A stretch of 64,000 bases of DNA from Ruminococcus sp. (GCA_023667165.1 JAMPAO010000005.1:1-64000), one strand, 5' to 3'; positions 28,537 to 37,478 are shown, counted from the first letter of the stretch. The notes: generated from the letters alone by a model not told the origin. A program made the numbers and translations.

Positions 28537-29463
28537 ATGATACTGGTTACAGGTGCAACGGGATTTCTGGGGAAAAGGGTATGTAAAAAACTGGATGAAT
28601 TGCAGCTTGATTATAAAAAAACGTCGCTTAGTTTGGGTACGGATCTGAGAGATGAGCAGCAGACCCTTAAATTGTTTGAAGAGACAAGACCCGACTATGT
28701 TTTGCATTGCGCTTCGTATGTGGGAGGTATTCAGTTTGGCATGAAGCACACAGCGGAAATGTACAGGAACGGGCTGCTGATGCAGGTAAATATGTTCGAG
28801 GCGTGCAGAAAATACAATGTAAAACGGCTGGTCAATCCAATTTCGAACTGCGCTTATCCAGGAGAGGCAACATTGTTTAAGGAAGACGAGTTTTGGAACG
28901 GACCTCTTCATGATTCCGTGCTGATATACGGAATGGTGAGGAAAATGTCGTATGTAGGCGCTGTAGCGTATCAAAGGCAGTATAATACGGATACGGTAAA
29001 TCTGATCCTTTCCAATATGTACGGTCCGGAGGATCATTTTGAAGCCGAGCGCTCGCATGCGCTGGGGGCTTTGATAATGAAGTTTGTTGACGCCAAGGAA
29101 AACGGCAAGCCCAACGTATGCGTCTGGGGTACGGGAACGCCTGTCCGCGAATGGCTGCACGTTGACGACGGCGCATATGCAATGATCAGGGCAATGGATA
29201 TTGAACCCTATGCCGATCCTATCAATATCGGAATAGCAAAGGGAATATCCATCAAGGATATGGCTCTTCTTATCAAAAAGATCGTGGGCTATGAGGGCGA
29301 GCTTGTATTTGACACGTCCAAGCTTGACGGAGCGCCCTATAAAACCGTAGACGGAAGCCTCGGTGAAAGACTTCTGCAGTGGAAGCCCTCAATTGATTTT
29401 GAAACGGGCGTCAGAGAAACCGTGGAATGGTATATAAATTACAGAAAGGCGGCAGAAAAATGA
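28537..29463 (+). CDS. GDP-L-fucose synthase-like NAD-dependent epimerase/reductase
   Basis: 308 residues of the Fcl/WcaG SDR family: VTGATGFLGKRV, LHCASYVGGIQFGMK, catalytic Ser and Y-x3-K in ISNCAYPGE and YGMVRKMS, and MYGPEDHFEAERSHAL. Fcl epimerises C3 and C5 and reduces C4 of GDP-4-keto-6-deoxymannose to GDP-L-fucose. AAGGAG at 28521-28526 suits ATG 28537; the TTG at 28531 is too close. Because a DegT aminotransferase competes for the same keto sugar, a related product such as a GDP-deoxy sugar or epimerised amino sugar is also possible. Confidence 0.83.
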   Translation: MILVTGATGFLGKRVCKKLDELQLDYKKTSLSLGTDLRDEQQTLKLFEETRPDYVLHCASYVGGIQFGMKHTAEMYRNGLLMQVNMFEACRKYNVKRLVNPISNCAYPGEATLFKEDEFWNGPLHDSVLIYGMVRKMSYVGAVAYQRQYNTDTVNLILSNMYGPEDHFEAERSHALGALIMKFVDAKENGKPNVCVWGTGTPVREWLHVDDGAYAMIRAMDIEPYADPINIGIAKGISIKDMALLIKKIVGYEGELVFDTSKLDGAPYKTVDGSLGERLLQWKPSIDFETGVRETVEWYINYRKAAEK

Positions 29464-29858
29464 ATGAGATAAAAAAGGGCGATACCGTTCTTGCACGGCA
29501 TATTAAGCCGGAGGATATAAAAGAGGGGCTGAGCTTTTTTTCGGCTGACGAGGAATTCATACAGGTAGGGGCGTGGAATTACGGCAAGGGAAAGGATCTG
29601 TTGGCTCATATCCATAATGAGATACCGAGAACAGCGACAAGAACCTGTGAAACCTTATATGTAATAAGCGGAGCTATCGAGGCAAAAATATACGGCCTTG
29701 ACCGTGAGCCTGTTGACACGTTTACGGTCAAGGCAGGCGAGATACTGATATTGCTGGAATGCGGACACGGGTATAAGGTACTTGAGGACAATACCAAGGT
29801 TCTGGAAGTGAAAAACGGTCCGTATCTTGGCGCTGAAACCGATCGGTACAGAATATAA
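29460..29858 (+). CDS. small cupin-domain protein of the GDP-sugar cluster
   Basis: 132 residues, one cupin fold: GKDLLAHIHNEIPRTATRTC, then the beta-barrel segments TLYVISGAIEAKIYGL and KAGEILILLECGHGYKVL. Histidines in AHIH and GHGY could bind a metal. The ATG overlaps the stop of the Fcl-like gene by 4 bases, and the aminotransferase follows after 14 bases. Cupins in such places include sugar 3,4-ketoisomerases (FdtA type) and epimerases, but I see no FdtA signature, so the reaction is unknown. Confidence 0.8.
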   Translation: MNEIKKGDTVLARHIKPEDIKEGLSFFSADEEFIQVGAWNYGKGKDLLAHIHNEIPRTATRTCETLYVISGAIEAKIYGLDREPVDTFTVKAGEILILLECGHGYKVLEDNTKVLEVKNGPYLGAETDRYRI

Positions 29859-29872
29859 AGGAGGAAATAACA

Positions 29873-30961
29873 GTGGATTTTATTGCACAGATGGAGCCGT
29901 CCTTTGATTTCCATGAAAGGCAGGCTATGGACGAGTATATGGCAAACGGCGGCTGGCTGATGGAGTTTAAGAAAACCCGTGAGTTTGAAAAAATGATAGC
30001 TGATTATACGGGGGCAAAATATTGTTCGATCATGCCCAACGGTACTATCAGCCTTTCGGCTGCATTGATAGCCTCCGGCGTCGGAGCGGCAGACGAGGTG
30101 ATAGTTCCCGATTACACCATGGTCGCAACGCCCAATTCGGCGGAATTGATAGGCGCTAAAGCCGTATTTGTCGACATAGAAAGAGATACTCTTTGTATGG
30201 ACGCAGAGGCTATGAAAAAAGCGATCACGGCAAAAACCAAGGCTGTTATCGTTGTATCCATAAACGGACGGTATCCAAATAAAATGGATGAAATAGTATC
30301 GGTATGCAAGGAAAACGGGCTTACGCTTATTGAGGACGCCGCGCAATCCCTGGGAAGCTGCCGGAAAGGCAGGCATCTCGGAACAATAGGCGACATAGGC
30401 AGCTTTTCATTCTCCGTCCCGAAAATCATTACTACAGGTCAGGGCGGAGCGCTGGTGACGAATGACGAGGAGCTGTATAACAAAATACTTAAGGTTCGTG
30501 ACTTCGGCAGAGAAAAAAGCGGCAGCGATCATTATCTTTCCAAGGGCTGGAATTTCAAATTCACCGATATGCAGGCGGTGATCGGAATTGAACAAATGAA
30601 AAAGCTGTCCGAAAGAGTTCTCCGCAAAAAGGAAATGGGACAATTGTACGATTCGCTTCTGAAAGACATTCCCGGCGTGGAGCTCATTAAAACCAACTAT
30701 GATGATACAGCTCCTTGGTTTTTTGATATACTTTGTGAAAAAAGAGAAGGGCTGATGGGATTTTTAAAGGAACATGGAGTAGGTTCACGTCCCTTTTACC
30801 CTCCGCTGCACGCAGAGCCTGCCTACGGATATAATGAATTGTCGTTCCCCGTAACGGAGGAAATATCTTCAAAGGGACTTTGGCTGCCGTCTTCGGTAAC
30901 GCTGAGCAGCGAGCAGATAGAGTATGTATGCAGGTGTATCGGGGAATTTTATTTGAAATAA
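29873..30961 (+). CDS. DegT/DnrJ/EryC1/StrS aminotransferase (perosamine synthase-like)
   Basis: 362-residue PLP enzyme. The PLP-binding lysine is in SFSVPKIITTGQGGALV (about residues 182-198), and IEDAAQSLGS precedes it, as in sugar 4-aminotransferases. A lysine at this place excludes ColD-type 3-dehydratases, which carry histidine. With Gmd and ManC beside it, the likely reaction is transamination of GDP-4-keto-6-deoxymannose to GDP-perosamine or a relative. Start GTG 29873 lies 8 bases after a perfect AAAGGAGG. The middle of the protein resembles GDP-perosamine synthases, but the exact amino position is inferred. Confidence 0.87.
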   Translation: MDFIAQMEPSFDFHERQAMDEYMANGGWLMEFKKTREFEKMIADYTGAKYCSIMPNGTISLSAALIASGVGAADEVIVPDYTMVATPNSAELIGAKAVFVDIERDTLCMDAEAMKKAITAKTKAVIVVSINGRYPNKMDEIVSVCKENGLTLIEDAAQSLGSCRKGRHLGTIGDIGSFSFSVPKIITTGQGGALVTNDEELYNKILKVRDFGREKSGSDHYLSKGWNFKFTDMQAVIGIEQMKKLSERVLRKKEMGQLYDSLLKDIPGVELIKTNYDDTAPWFFDILCEKREGLMGFLKEHGVGSRPFYPPLHAEPAYGYNELSFPVTEEISSKGLWLPSSVTLSSEQIEYVCRCIGEFYLK

Positions 30962-30988
30962 TATCATCAGAACCAAAGAGGTAAAAAA

Positions 30989-32344
30989 ATGAAATTGATC
31001 TTACTCTCCGGCGGCTCCGGCAAGCGGCTGTGGCCGCTGTCCAACGATGTCCGTTCAAAGCAGTTTTTAAAAGTCGTACAAAACGAAAAAGGGAAAATTG
31101 AGTCCATGGTACAGCGCGTCTACCGTCAGATGAACGAGGCAAAGCTCAACGCGGCTATCACTATCGCCACAAGCGCTGCACAGGCTGAGTCTATCAAAAG
31201 TCAGTTGGGTGACAGGGTTTCCGTTGTCATTGAACCCGAACGGCGCAACACTTTTCCCGCTATCGTCCTTTCGGCGGCGTTTCTCTATTATGAAAAAAAT
31301 GTTCCTTCCGATGAAACTATAGTGGTTTTGCCGGTGGATCCTTACGTGGACAGCGGATATTTTGCGAAAATTCACGAGCTGGACAGGGCTGTGCAGAACA
31401 ATGCGGGGGATATTGTTCTCATGGGCGTTGAGCCTACTTATCCCTCGGAAAAGTACGGCTATATTATTCCCGAAGACCGCGGCGGGGACGTTATGCGGGT
31501 AGCGGAGTTCAAGGAAAAGCCGGACGTAAACACTGCTGAGGGATTTATTTCCCGGGGCGCTCTTTGGAACTGCGGCGTGTTTGCATTCAAGCTGTCTTAT
31601 CTGATCGAAAATCTTCGGGAGATCATTTCCTTTGATTCCTTTGGGGATGTGGAGCGGCAGTACGGGAAACTGGAAAAAACCAGCTTCGATTATGCGGTGG
31701 TGGAAAAGGCGAAGCGGGTAGCGGCGGTTCCCTACAGCGGCGAATGGAAAGATCTGGGTACATGGAACACGCTGACGGAGGTCATGAGCCAAAAGCCTAT
31801 TGGCGATGTGAAATTGTCGGAGGACTGCGAAAATACTCATGTTATCAATGAGCTGGACGTACCTGTTATAGTAATGGGAGCCAAAAATATGGTCGTGGCA
31901 GCGGGACACGACGGCATATTGGTTGCGGATAAGGAACAAAGTTCCTATATCAAGCAGTATGTGGAGGACATGGACAGGCGCCCAATGTATGAGGAACGTG
32001 GCTACGGGGAGTACAAGGTGCTGGATCTGGTGATAGGCAGAGATGGTACAAAGTCGCTTACAAAGCGAAAGACCGTAAAGGCAGGCAGTTGTATTGAGTA
32101 TCAGCGTCACCGAAACCGCTCGGAAATATGGGCGGTCATCGGCGGCAAATGCATAATTACCGTAAACGACCGCGCCCATGAGGCTTTGGCAGGGGACACC
32201 TTTTCCATCGGCGAGGGCGTTATGCACGGACTCAAAGCCATAACCGACACGGAGATCATTGAGATACAGGTTGGCAAGGAGCTTATTGCCGACGGCACGG
32301 AGGTCGGAGAGGACAAGCATGCCGAATGGCTTATGGAAAAATGA
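30989..32344 (+). CDS. manC: mannose-1-phosphate guanylyltransferase / mannose-6-phosphate isomerase (type II)
   Basis: 451 residues. N-terminal nucleotidyltransferase with LLSGGSGKRLWPLSND and VAEFKEKPD, C-terminal cupin (from about residue 335) with SCIEYQRHRNRSEIWAVI, as in ManC/CpsB/XanB. Makes GDP-mannose from mannose 1-phosphate and GTP, and may also isomerise fructose 6-phosphate. It supplies Gmd. No phosphomannomutase (ManB) gene is in the window. It ends the GDP-sugar block; a 271-base gap with a new promoter follows. Confidence 0.92.
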   Translation: MKLILLSGGSGKRLWPLSNDVRSKQFLKVVQNEKGKIESMVQRVYRQMNEAKLNAAITIATSAAQAESIKSQLGDRVSVVIEPERRNTFPAIVLSAAFLYYEKNVPSDETIVVLPVDPYVDSGYFAKIHELDRAVQNNAGDIVLMGVEPTYPSEKYGYIIPEDRGGDVMRVAEFKEKPDVNTAEGFISRGALWNCGVFAFKLSYLIENLREIISFDSFGDVERQYGKLEKTSFDYAVVEKAKRVAAVPYSGEWKDLGTWNTLTEVMSQKPIGDVKLSEDCENTHVINELDVPVIVMGAKNMVVAAGHDGILVADKEQSSYIKQYVEDMDRRPMYEERGYGEYKVLDLVIGRDGTKSLTKRKTVKAGSCIEYQRHRNRSEIWAVIGGKCIITVNDRAHEALAGDTFSIGEGVMHGLKAITDTEIIEIQVGKELIADGTEVGEDKHAEWLMEK

Positions 32345-32426
32345 ACAATTAAGTCGGCTAATGCTGCCAAATTTTTTTCAATAGAACACATACTGTTTAA
32401 TCATACAAGAAAAATGAATCGTTTGC

Positions 32427-32455
32427 TTGACATTATGCGGATTTTATGGTATGAT
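32427..32455 (+). promoter_or_regulatory. promoter before the CMP-sugar block
   Basis: -35 TTGACA (32427-32432), 17-base spacer, -10 TATGAT (32450-32455) preceded by TGG. The start near 32462 gives a leader of about 150 AT-rich bases before the DUF115-like gene. Confidence 0.72.
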
Positions 32456-32615
32456 TTATAAAGTATAACAGTTATAGCGTTTGTTTATGATACAATATAA
32501 TTAAAGAAAGTATTGACTAAATCGGCTTTTTAAGTTCGGTTGTTTTACGAAAGACTGAAACAGGCAGAAGAAAAATTAATTAATGTTTTTCTTTTGATAA
32601 ACGGAGGATAATAAA

Positions 32616-33482
32616 ATGGCTTCTGATACAAAGCTTTCTTTCAAGCTATGGAATATGTGCAGAGATATCTGCGTCAAGCTGGGGTTATGGCAATTCGGGC
32701 ACAATGTATATACTCTCTGGGTGCAGTTTACTATGATTAAATTTAACCGTGATATGAACAGACGAAGAAACGGATGGAATGATCCTCGTTATGTGAAATT
32801 GAGGCAGTTTGAGAATATTCACAAGGGAAAGCGGTGCTTTATTGTTTGCACAGGTCCAAGTCTTACCGTGGAAGATGTTAATAAATTAAAAGAAAACAAT
32901 GAGATTTGCTTGAGTATGAATTCTATTGTAAATCTGCTTGATAAAACAGACTGGCGTCCCTCATATTATGTGGTATTGGATCCATGGGTATTTGAGCTTT
33001 TTTTAAATAATCCTATTATGAATGACCTTAAAGTCAAATTTTTTGGCGATAAAATGTCTAATGTTGCAAATTTATGTGAGAATGACATGATGCTGCCTAC
33101 CAATTTATTGGAGTTTTTAAAAATAGGATATCCAAGATCATTTTCCGACAATATATACAATGTAGTGTACGGAGGCGCGTCGGTAACTTATGCATGTATG
33201 CAGATTGCTGCATACATGGGGTTTAGTGAAGTATATCTGCTTGGATGTGATTGTAATTACAGCGGTTCCAAAAAACATTTTGATGATAAAGGATACGAGT
33301 ATGCAAATGAGAAGATGGATGCAGAAGGAAGCGTTGAAGATAATATGATTAAGACTTATCAATCAGCCCAAGCCTACTGCGAAACACACGAGGATTTCCA
33401 AATTTATAACGCCACCCGGGGCGGTATGCTGGAGGTCTTTCCACGCGTCGACTTTGACTCCCTTTTTGATAATAAATCATGA
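32616..33482 (+). CDS. DUF115/GT42-like protein, possible CMP-sugar transferase
   Basis: 288 residues. The nucleotide-binding-like motif KRCFIVCTGPSLTVEDVNKL (about residues 70-89) is typical of DUF115 (MptE-like/Maf) and similar to the GPSL motif of GT42 sialyltransferases. SMNSI follows, then a later block YGGASVTYACMQIAAYMGFS leading to EVYLLGCDCNY, again the arrangement of GT42 enzymes (an ATG-rich helix before a YLxGxD strand). GGAGG precedes the ATG. It opens a block with two CMP-sugar synthetases, which supports a CMP-sugar glycosyltransferase role, but that is inference. Its 3' end overlaps the flippase gene by 4 bases. Confidence 0.75.
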   Translation: MASDTKLSFKLWNMCRDICVKLGLWQFGHNVYTLWVQFTMIKFNRDMNRRRNGWNDPRYVKLRQFENIHKGKRCFIVCTGPSLTVEDVNKLKENNEICLSMNSIVNLLDKTDWRPSYYVVLDPWVFELFLNNPIMNDLKVKFFGDKMSNVANLCENDMMLPTNLLEFLKIGYPRSFSDNIYNVVYGGASVTYACMQIAAYMGFSEVYLLGCDCNYSGSKKHFDDKGYEYANEKMDAEGSVEDNMIKTYQSAQAYCETHEDFQIYNATRGGMLEVFPRVDFDSLFDNKS

Positions 33483-34924
33483 AGAAGGGGTTGCTTGAAA
33501 AATACCGAGGATTGCCCTTATCCGTAAAGGCAGGATTTTGGTTTACGGTGTGCAGCGCTGTTCAAAACGGAGCAAGTTTTCTTTCTATGCCATTTCTGGT
33601 GAGATTGCTTACGACCGAAGAATACGGTATATACAGTGTTTTCCGCTCTTGGATAAATATTATTTCAATTTTTGCCACGCTTAAGATGTGTACGGAAGTA
33701 TTCAATAACGCCATGTATAAGTATCCTGACCGAAGAGATGAATATACCTCGGCGGCTCAAAGCATAAGCATTACCGGAGTTACAATATGCTTTATCGTGT
33801 ATTTGGCGTTGAAAGACGTATGGAACGTCGTTTTCGGACTTCCCGGAAAATATTCTCTTCTGATCTTTATCCAGTTGTTTTTTACGGAAAGCTATGCCGT
33901 ATGGACGGCTAAGCAGCGGTATGAATACAGGTACATGAATATGGTGATCTCTACGGTCGCTTTTTCGCTGTTGTATTTTGCAATGCCCATTCTGGCGGGG
34001 TATATGTCCGATGAAAATACCCGTCTGTCTGCTGTTATTTATGCAGGCGTTGCAGTTCAGGTCTGCTTCGGGTTCGGTTTTACGGTATTTAACTTTTTTA
34101 AAGGGAAATGCTTTTTTAACCGTGAGTATTGGAAATTTGCCATAGGCTTTAACCTGCCCTTGATACCTCACTTTCTTTCATCGGTAATTTTGGGAGAATC
34201 GGACAGAGTTATGATAAAAAATATAGTAGGGCCTTCCGAAGCCGGAATATACAGCTTTGTTTATACAATAGCTATTGCTATAAACATTGTTACCGAAGCA
34301 ATCAGAAATGCGATAGTTCCTATTGTTTACGACGCCTTGGGAAAGAAAGATTTTAAGGCAGTCAAATCGGCGGTAAATATTCTTCTGATTGCCGTGGGCG
34401 GGTTTATATTGATGTTTTCCGCAGTCGCCCCCGAGTTTATAAAGCTGTTTGCGACAAATGAGTATTACGGCGCAATAAAACTCGTGCCGGTAATATCTTT
34501 AAGTTCCTTTTTCGGTTTTTTGTACACGGTATTTTCAAATGTTGAGTTTTTCTTTGAAAAAAACAAGCTGGTGGCAATTGCTTCCGTTGCGGGGGCGGCA
34601 GCCAATATTTTCCTGAATGCACTCTTGATACCGATATTCGGCTACTATGCGGCGGGGTATACTACCTTTTTGTGCTATGGGTTATACGCCCTTATCCACT
34701 ATGCTTTTATGAGGAGAGTATGCAGAGAGAAGCTGGACGGTATGGAGGTTTATGATGAAAAAACCGTTTTGGTTATTTCGGTGCTGGTCATATTGGCGGC
34801 ATTCTTTATGCTAATGATATACGATTATTGGCTCATTCGCTACGGGGTGCTGTTGGCGTGTCTGTCAGTGATAGCTGTAAAGCGAAAGAAAATAGCGTAT
34901 CTTTTGGCAAGTTTAAAAAAATAA
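33479..34924 (+). CDS. Wzx-type polysaccharide flippase (MVF/RfbX family)
   Basis: 481 residues, about twelve to fourteen membrane segments across the whole length. The N-terminal GASFLSMPFLVRLLTTEEYG is typical of the polysaccharide biosynthesis flippase family, which flips lipid-linked oligosaccharides across the membrane. It is start-coupled to the DUF115-like gene (ATGA). A second export route next to the Wzm/Wzt pair implies either two polymers or a lipid-linked decoration unit. Confidence 0.9.
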   Translation: MKKGLLEKYRGLPLSVKAGFWFTVCSAVQNGASFLSMPFLVRLLTTEEYGIYSVFRSWINIISIFATLKMCTEVFNNAMYKYPDRRDEYTSAAQSISITGVTICFIVYLALKDVWNVVFGLPGKYSLLIFIQLFFTESYAVWTAKQRYEYRYMNMVISTVAFSLLYFAMPILAGYMSDENTRLSAVIYAGVAVQVCFGFGFTVFNFFKGKCFFNREYWKFAIGFNLPLIPHFLSSVILGESDRVMIKNIVGPSEAGIYSFVYTIAIAINIVTEAIRNAIVPIVYDALGKKDFKAVKSAVNILLIAVGGFILMFSAVAPEFIKLFATNEYYGAIKLVPVISLSSFFGFLYTVFSNVEFFFEKNKLVAIASVAGAAANIFLNALLIPIFGYYAAGYTTFLCYGLYALIHYAFMRRVCREKLDGMEVYDEKTVLVISVLVILAAFFMLMIYDYWLIRYGVLLACLSVIAVKRKKIAYLLASLKK

Positions 34925-34950
34925 ATGTTTTTGATTTAGGAGATGATTTT

Positions 34951-35652
34951 ATGAAAACAGTTGCGGTCATACCGATCAAAATGAACAATCAGCGTACGCC
35001 GGGCAAAAACACCAGACCATTAAGCGACGGTACGCCCTTGATCCATTTGATCCAAAAAACGCTGCTTGAATGCACTCAGATAGATGAGGTGTATGTTTAT
35101 TGCAGCACGGAAGAGATAAAAAATTATCTTCTTCCGGGTGTGAAATATTTAAAAAGAAGTTCGCAGCTTGACACAGCGGAAACATCCATGAATACCATTT
35201 TGAAATGTTTTTCGGAGGATGTCGATTCCGATATTTATGTTTTATCTCATGCAACGGCTCCGTTCTTATCGGCAGCAAGCATTGAAAAAGCGGTCAACGC
35301 GGTAAAAAGCGGCAAATACGATTCTGCCTTTTCCGTGGAGAAGATGTATGATTTTTTTTGGAAAGGCAATGCGCCCTTAAATTATTCACTTGATAATATT
35401 CCCAGAACTCAGGACATGGAACCTTTTATCAAGGAAACCTCGGGTGTGTATGTGTTTACCGGAAATATTATCCGTGAACATAACCGTCGAATAGGAGATT
35501 CTCCCTGTATGGTTGAGGTATCTGAGATAGAGGCTATAGACATAGACACCCCCGATGATTTTATGATCGCAGACGCCGTTTACAGCTATATGCATATCTT
35601 ACAAAAGGCAAATTGCACAACGGGGGGGGGCATTACAAACAATATTTGTTGA
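34951..35652 (+). CDS. NeuA-like acylneuraminate/CMP-sugar cytidylyltransferase
   Basis: 233 residues. VAVIPIKMNNQRTPGKNTRPL-type N-terminus (the CTP-binding loop of NeuA-like enzymes has RIPGKN), LSHATAPFLSAASI, and the C-terminal EIDIDTPDDF-like segment EAIDIDTPDDFMIADAV. Activates a 2-keto sugar acid with CTP. TTAGGAGA lies before ATG 34951. The last codons run through nine consecutive G (35622-35630), after which the frame ends at TGA 35650-35652. One extra G would extend the frame to overlap the KdsB-like start by 4 bases. No NeuB or NeuC is present, so sialic acid itself is unlikely. Confidence 0.82.
   Translation: MKTVAVIPIKMNNQRTPGKNTRPLSDGTPLIHLIQKTLLECTQIDEVYVYCSTEEIKNYLLPGVKYLKRSSQLDTAETSMNTILKCFSEDVDSDIYVLSHATAPFLSAASIEKAVNAVKSGKYDSAFSVEKMYDFFWKGNAPLNYSLDNIPRTQDMEPFIKETSGVYVFTGNIIREHNRRIGDSPCMVEVSEIEAIDIDTPDDFMIADAVYSYMHILQKANCTTGGGITNNIC
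35622..35630 (+). repeat. poly-G tract (G9) at the 3' end of the NeuA-like gene
   Basis: Nine consecutive G between AC and CATTAC. As read, the frame ends seven codons after the tract at TGA 35650-35652. Ten G would continue to TGA 35706-35708, overlapping the next ATG (35705) by 4 bases; eight G would end elsewhere. Possible slippage site or a sequencing miscount. Confidence 0.7.
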
Positions 35653-35704
35653 TAATGCCCAAATTTGTTCGCGGTTCTGCCTCCATTAAAGGAGGTGAAG
35701 CGGC

Positions 35705-36436
35705 ATGAAAATTATAGGCGTTATCCCTGCCCGATACAAGTCATCCCGTTTTCCGGGGAAGCCATTGTCTGATATATGCGGTAAGCCTATGATCTGGTGG
35801 GTCTATCAGCAATGCAGGAAGGTTGAGGAATTCGATGAAATTTATGTGGCGACCGACGATGAGCGGATAAAGTCCGTTTGTGACAAAGAGGGTCTTGGCG
35901 TTATCATGACGTCGGAGAAACACCTTACCGGTACGGACAGAGTTGCCGAGGTATCTCAAAAAACCGACGGCGATCTGTATGTTGTTGTCATGGGCGATGA
36001 ACCGCTTATTTCTCCCGATAATATAAGGGCAATGATAAGCGGGATGTTCGGCGGATATGACGCGGGCATGCTTTGTACAAAATTTAAAAACGGAGTTGAT
36101 TTGATAAACAACTCCACGATTAAGCTGGCAGTCAACGACAGGAATGAGCTTATCTATATGTCAAGGCTTCCGATCCCTTTTCCCAAGGCTGTTTTAGGCT
36201 ACAGTCACTACAAAAATGTGGGGGTTTATGCGTTTACCAATAAGGCTCTTGATTTTTTCAGAAGCACTCCCAGGGGTCGGTTGGAAGCAATAGAGGATAT
36301 GGAAATGCTTCGTCTGCTTGAAAATCATAAGCTGGTCAAGGTAGTCGAGGTGGAAACCGAATCTATGTCGGTGGACACGCAGAAAGATCTGGAACGGATC
36401 AGGGAAAAAGCCGCCGAAACAGGATTTCCGTTATAA
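35705..36436 (+). CDS. KdsB-like CMP-3-deoxy-ulosonate cytidylyltransferase
   Basis: 243 residues with the full KdsB pattern: VIPARYKSSRFPGKPLSDI, CGKPMIWWVYQQ, GTDRVAEV, MGDEPLISP and NVGVYAF. KdsB activates 3-deoxy-manno-octulosonate with CTP; KpsU-type paralogues do so for capsules. A Gram-positive host has no LPS, so the substrate is presumably another ulosonic acid or Kdo in a capsule. AAAGGAGG (about 35688-35695) precedes ATG 35705. No kdsA, kdsC or kdsD gene in classical form is in the window; the aldolase 2 kb downstream may fill that role. Confidence 0.85.
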   Translation: MKIIGVIPARYKSSRFPGKPLSDICGKPMIWWVYQQCRKVEEFDEIYVATDDERIKSVCDKEGLGVIMTSEKHLTGTDRVAEVSQKTDGDLYVVVMGDEPLISPDNIRAMISGMFGGYDAGMLCTKFKNGVDLINNSTIKLAVNDRNELIYMSRLPIPFPKAVLGYSHYKNVGVYAFTNKALDFFRSTPRGRLEAIEDMEMLRLLENHKLVKVVEVETESMSVDTQKDLERIREKAAETGFPL

Positions 36437-36551
36437 GAATAATTATATGCTCCGTAATGATATTTTTATAACGGTATGACAGGTATCGGGAAACGGCGGC
36501 TCAAGATTTCCCGATACTGACGATATACAAAAAATATCAGGAGGAAAAAGT

Positions 36552-37478
36552 ATGAATTATTTAGTAACGGGTGCAGCGGGATTTATCGGAGCTGCATTGG
36601 CTCAAAGACTGGTAAACGAGGGTCACAGTGTGGTGACTATCGACAATTTGTCGACGGGCATAATGGAAAATATTCCCAGGGGAGTTGAGTTTATAAAGGG
36701 AGATACCTTTTCTCCGGAGGTGATCGCCAAGCTGGAAAACCGCAAATTTGACGCGATCTATCACATTGCCGGACAAAGCGGAGGAGTTACCTGCTGGAGC
36801 GATCCCATTTATGACTTAAATTCAAATGTGGCTTCCAGCTTGCTGCTGCTTGACTATGCAAAAGAAAACGGAATCAAAAAATTCATATATGCAAGCTCCA
36901 TGTCCGTGTACGGAGATGAAAACCCTTGCCCGGTAAGGGAAGACGCCGATATAAAGCCCAAGAGCTTTTATGCTGTGGGTAAAAATGCCAGCGAGCATTA
37001 TATGAGGATATATTCGGAGCAATACGGTATAAAGTGCACGGCTTTGAGATTAAACAACACATACGGTCCCGGTCAGAATATGGAAAACCTTATGCAGGGA
37101 ATGGTCAGCATTTTCCTTGCGCACGCCTTGAAGAACAAGCATATCACTGTTTTGGGCGATAAGAACAGATTCCGTGACTTTGTGTATATAGACGACACGG
37201 TGAATGCTTTTATACTTGCCGAAAACGGTCAGGAAAAAGACTTGTATAACGTGTATACGGTAGCTACTAACCGTAAAACCACCTGCGAACAGCTTATTGA
37301 TTTGATGAAAAGGTATCTGCCCTTTGAAATAACCGTTGAATACAAGGGCAGTACACGGGGCGATCAATTCGGTATTTACTGCTCGTATGACAAAATACAC
37401 GACGCGCTCGGTTTTACTCCTCAAGTGGCTTTAGAGGATGGGCTGAAGACAATGATCGAATGGGCGATGTCAAAATAG
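36552..37478 (+). CDS. NAD-dependent sugar epimerase/dehydratase (extended SDR)
   Basis: 308 residues. VTGAAGFIGAALAQRL at the N-terminus, YASSMSVYGDENP, catalytic Y-x3-K in FYAVGKNASEHY, and LNNTYGPGQN. It resembles GalE/WbpP-type UDP-sugar epimerases. AGGAGG precedes the ATG. It stands between the KdsB-like gene and the DRE-TIM aldolase gene, so it could prepare the aldehyde precursor of the CMP-activated sugar, or simply epimerise a UDP-sugar. The substrate cannot be assigned. Confidence 0.86.
   Translation: MNYLVTGAAGFIGAALAQRLVNEGHSVVTIDNLSTGIMENIPRGVEFIKGDTFSPEVIAKLENRKFDAIYHIAGQSGGVTCWSDPIYDLNSNVASSLLLLDYAKENGIKKFIYASSMSVYGDENPCPVREDADIKPKSFYAVGKNASEHYMRIYSEQYGIKCTALRLNNTYGPGQNMENLMQGMVSIFLAHALKNKHITVLGDKNRFRDFVYIDDTVNAFILAENGQEKDLYNVYTVATNRKTTCEQLIDLMKRYLPFEITVEYKGSTRGDQFGIYCSYDKIHDALGFTPQVALEDGLKTMIEWAMSK

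Noticed and set aside
29873..30961. GDP-4-keto-6-deoxymannose 3-dehydratase (ColD) for colitose
   Set aside because: ColD has histidine in place of the PLP lysine; here the lysine is present in VPKIITTGQGG.
31067..32320. Minus-strand frame of 417 codons opposite manC
   Set aside because: ManC is fully recognisable on the plus strand; the opposite frame shows no motif.
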